The notes below the pieces were generated by a model that did not search any database, was not told the origin of the DNA, and saw only the letters and a list, made by a program, of their open reading frames with translations. Below, piece after piece: positions 60,530 through 64,000 of a stretch of DNA of 64,000 nt. Source of the stretch: Eumeta japonica. Its lineage: Eukaryota > Arthropoda > Insecta > Lepidoptera > Psychidae. The position numbers and the translations under genes were made by a program. The DNA lies in the NCBI GenBank assembly GCA_005406025.1, contig BGZK01002056.1, positions 18,689 to 82,688 on the forward strand, in the 5' to 3' direction. The stretch's first letter is position 1, and each line of letters begins with the position of its first letter.

Positions 60530-60930
60530 ATGTTAGGGTTCCGAGAGGAAATAGCAAAAACAGAACCCTTATCGTTTCGTATTGTCCGTCCATCCGCCCG
60601 TCCGTATGTCACAGCCATTTTACTCAAAAGCTGCAGGATGTATATTGATGAAATTTTTAGTATAGGTGTCTTGTATAAGCCGCTACTTAGTATGGTAGTT
60701 AAAAAAGAAATTAATTATTTTTAGAGGGGGGCACTCCATACATGTAAAAGAAGCTGAAAAAAAAATTTTTAGATATCATTAACACGTGGCACATATTTCG
60801 ACAGTTCTTTTAAGTACACTTTAAGGTTTCTAAACAACTTTTCTGATTATGTGAATATTTTCGGTAACAATTGCTCAGAAAATAGCATAAATTGCGACCC
60901 CCCCCCTTTATTTTTTCAATCGTATATCCA
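60530..60930 (-). repeat. Interspersed repeat R1, inverted copy
   Basis: AACACGTGGCACATATTT (60781-60798) and TGTCTTGTATAAGCCGCTAC complement blocks of the other copies. The stretch begins AGGGTTCCGAGAGGAAATAG. Confidence 0.7.
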
Positions 60931-60959
60931 AAAAACATGAAAAACTGGCAAAGGTAACG

Positions 60960-62500
60960 CTTAATAAATACTTTCAACAAAAATTATTTGATATCTGATC
61001 GGACATAACATTCTTGTGTTATTGCTGAAAAACTGCGCTTTTCAACAAAAGAACGCAAGTACATTGAAGATACGCTCTTTTTCTGATGCTTTTTAGTTAA
61101 TACTAGTTTAACAGTAATAGTCAACATAGCAACTTGTTTCTCTAATTAAAGTAACTAATGTGCTTGTACTGACTATATGCGAGAAATATGGAAAAAAGTG
61201 TAAAAACGTAGTTTTATCATTAATTTTACACTAGTTTTGTATATACTCTTGTCCGGTTTTTTTCCATCGGTCCGAATTTCAAAATAAAAAATAAAAGGAT
61301 GAAAAAGATAGGTCGACGACAAGAATGGTATCACAAATTTGGACATCGAAAATTGTCGAACAATACGCACGTGTGGCCACAAATAGGATCGTAATCTCAA
61401 CCTCAGACGAGGCCGTCGGGCCAAAGGCATCCTTTACAACGGATACCGACGCCATAACTACGGCCACAACAGCCGTAATGACACTATTGGGTGCATGAAC
61501 ACTCGCATAAAGTTAGAGCACTGAAGTGCGCGGTCAATTAGAAGAACCACCTGATAGAGGAGCACGCAGTCATCGCTCCGGTTGATAGCCCAAGGATCCT
61601 CTTTACACTATTACTACTACTACTATCTCTTAGTCCCATATCTCTGCACAGACAATGTATGCAAATCTAAGATATACCTAAGATATCAGCTAAATTATAT
61701 TTGTTATTCGTTTTCATATACATGATTCGTTATATCGTCAATCATCCTCAGCTATTGTACGTTATTGTTCATTAGGCCAGTTGTGTTTGCCTCTACGACC
61801 TAACCTTTTCCTTTATACCTTTCCCCTGTACCGTAGAATTATATCTTGATCCCTAAAAAAAGATTATACTTTGTTTCATTCCTTTGCTCTCATGCGCTTC
61901 CTGGCTAATCAATCCGGACTTAGTTCAGCCGTCCCGTGTCAAAATATACAAATACTATTACACAAAGAACATCAGACAACACAACGTACATAACTAGTAA
62001 ATGATCTAACTATACAGCTCACGCGTAAATGTGATGTCAAGTTTGAACGCTTAAGGCCAGCGGCGTTAAAATTTTTGTGATTTTGTTTACGTTCCGTTCT
62101 CAAAGCAGCGCGCTTAATTTCATTGTCTTTGTTTTAGCGTCCTTGCCTTCAGACTTATGTTATCGTCATTTACTCGTAACTGTCATGGCAATGGCATGGT
62201 AACCAGACAGCTGCAAAGTGTCTTCTAAGAAATCAAAAGAAGCTGGTCATCTAATTCGTAATTCATTGTGACAATTTTTTTATTCGTTTAAATAAATATT
62301 CACATACAAAGCAAAACTAGCTTGTATACAAATGTTACAAAAACGATAAACCCAACTGCTTACAAATAATTAACTGAGGAAAAGCAATATAGACTCCACA
62401 TGTACATAAGACGTGCCGTTGAATCTTATTCATTTAAGGGGATTGATATTAAACTTCAGTATTAATTTAAGGTTATGAGACACAACGATAATTGACGATT
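60960..62500. other. No recognised gene
   Basis: A minus-strand frame at 61279-61467 and GC-richer text to 61620 look like decayed element DNA, but I cannot assign them. No signal-peptide exon for gene B was seen. Confidence 0.35.
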
Positions 62501-62514
62501 TTCTTTATAATTTA

Positions 62515-62880
62515 CACTCGCCTTGGCCCACGGCTCCGTCCCTTTGAACATCGAATGAATTCTTCCGTCTTTTATATCGACCGATCACGCTGTTAACTAT
62601 GACCCTGATGTTGTCCCTTCTCTTGATTTAAGTCCTAGGTCCTATTTTGGTGTTGATCCGCCCGTGTGGTCATATGACAAATTCTCTCGTCTTTTATATT
62701 GATCGATTACGTTATCTACTGTGATAGCGATATCCGTCCCGTTCTCGATTCCATACCGAAAGAACCCATTTTCTAACACCGAAAACACGTGTAATGCCGT
62801 TTTTTTTTTGTGAAACTTATCTCACTTACGCTTCATTTCGATCCTGCTCGCAATTTTGGTCTTGAATCGATCTTGAATAC
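62515..62880 (+). repeat. Repeat R2, two partial copies in tandem
   Basis: GCCCACGGCTCCGTCCCTTT with a CTTTTATATCGACCGATCAC string is followed near 62655 by CCGCCCGTGTGGTCATATGA with CTTTTATATTGATCGATTAC. Each is followed by a CGATTC-type tract. Confidence 0.6.
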
Positions 62881-63384
62881 TTTTATTACCAATAACTAAT
62901 CGGCACAAGTAAAGAATCCGTTCTGCGATCACGCAAATGAAACGTCAAAAAAAGTTAGTATCCATATAAATTATAATCTATGCGTTATTCTGATGTATAA
63001 TCTATATTATTGTAAAGTTTCATTTTATTCTCTTTAGCTGTTAAATAGTTATTGAGTAACAAACATAAAATATGCATAACAAAAGGAGCCGCTTGTGTGA
63101 CCGTAGAGCAAAGTGTTTACTTATGCCGAGTGGTCATCGGTAACGATAGTGTTCAAGAGAATTTCAAGTTCAACATCGGTTCGGGATCTGAATCGCTAGT
63201 CGGACCTTTGCCCTTATTACGTAAGGCAAAAATCGTTTGCAATTTCGGAATCGATTTGCTAGTCGTGTTGGGTATAAAAACTGTTATTCTTATACGTAAC
63301 TTTGAGCAACCGATAATCGATAACAATATGCATATATTTGATAATATGCTATAATTGAACTGATCTGATGATGGAGTCAGAAGA

Positions 63385-63715
63385 CAGGCATAGGAACTTC
63401 ATAACGAAATAACATATCCTAGTCGTATTTGAGCTTATTGGAGTTGTATTGCGACTTTAACCAAGAGCAACTTTTAGAATCGAATGATGGATCCAGAAGG
63501 TAGGCACTAATACTCCATAATGTGCATTCCAAGACAATTCCAACAAATCCAAACACGGCAAAGATATGTTGTTCCGTTATGAAGTTCCAGTGTCACCTGT
63601 TCAACTTCAACATCAGACCTTGAAAATCGCACATAATAAGAGTACATCCCAAGACAACTCCAACAAGCTCAAACACGACTAGGATATGTTAACCTGTCAT
63701 GTATTCCTGTGTCTA
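63385..63715. repeat. One inverted and two direct copies of a 65-nt unit
   Basis: CATAACGAAATAACATATCC with TTGGAGTTGT (63385-63455) is complemented by ACAATTCCAACAAATCCAAA with GATATGTTGTTCCGTTATGA (63530-63580). It is complemented again by ACAACTCCAACAAGCTCAAA with GGATATGTTAACCTGTCATG (63650-63705). Confidence 0.65.
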
Positions 63716-64000
63716 CTTTCTGATCAAATTATACCAAATCATTGTATTGATATCGGTCCTCGATAAATGTGCAAAGTTTTAATTTAATCTAACGATTTAA
63801 ATTAAAAAAAAAAAACTCTCTTCGCTTTATACGAAATGCGAACGAAACAAAATCGATTGGAAATCGATTAAGAATCGTCATAGACCATTTTTTGCTTTGA
63901 GAGCACAATATGTATCAAATCGCTATTCCTAGCAGTTTTTGAATTCGCATATGTGACCAAATTTAATGATTTCACTGTAGCTGTAATAGAAAAACAATTT

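Noticed and set aside
63052..63354. 100-codon plus-strand open frame
   Set aside because: It has no motif or signal sequence. Its CGGxATCG-rich text looks like decayed repeat R2.

Overview
The window looks like nuclear DNA of a moth or butterfly (Lepidoptera). It is AT-rich and gene-poor. It is full of decayed non-LTR retrotransposons and DNA transposons, and it carries several interspersed repeats typical of lepidopteran genomes: one with GGGTTCCG ends, one with a CCCGCGG-type core, and a retroposon 3' end carrying GGCCGGCAACGC and ATGGGCGGCGGTGA. There are no bacterial-style operons, and no host open reading frame is long without introns, so host genes had to be assembled from small exons. 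Family assignments come from reading motifs by eye; no database search was possible.

Three host genes can be supported, all on the minus strand. Gene A (33407 to 28147) is complete: five exons joined in phase encode a secreted protein of about 127 residues with a signal peptide, an Asp/Met-rich middle and a C-terminal module built around NGKVV. Two of its exons are only 28 and 11 nt long. Gene B (59561 to 50597) has seven recognisable exons, all of phase 0. Three are 24-nt micro-exons, two are about 87% identical duplicates carrying an NNNGKV module, and one encodes a run of XPM/XPI tripeptides with an acidic half and a basic half. Its last exon carries the same kind of module as gene A. The 5' end of gene B was not found and may lie beyond position 64000. 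Gene C (6981 to 6930) is seen only as a signal-peptide first exon, but its promoter matches that of gene A: a TATA box, then GCACTAC exactly 28 nt downstream. Together they suggest a cluster of lepidopteran secreted-protein genes that grew by gene and exon duplication. I do not recognise the family with certainty. The NGKV-type core recalls what I remember of silk-gland seroins, which is only a hypothesis to test.

Layout: 1-1350, a decayed multi-copy transposon-associated gene. 3.3-5.6 kb, repeats and a reverse transcriptase scrap. 6.9-7.1 kb, gene C promoter and first exon. 8.3-8.9 kb, a jockey-type RT remnant. 9-10.8 kb, repeats and palindromes. 10.9-11.5 kb, a piggyBac-like remnant. 14.8-15.25 kb, a terminal-inverted-repeat element. 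15.66-15.81 kb, a GT microsatellite. 17-22.9 kb, jockey-type and RTE-like LINE remnants, one broken up by a 720-bp inverted-repeat element. 22.9-24.1 kb, a hAT-like MITE and a BEL/Pao scrap. 28.1-33.5 kb, gene A. 36-46.9 kb, RTE-like and jockey-type remnants, SINE-like repeats and quiet AT-rich DNA. 50.2 kb, a near-perfect hairpin. 50.6-59.6 kb, gene B with a mariner in an intron. 59.6-64 kb, repeats only.
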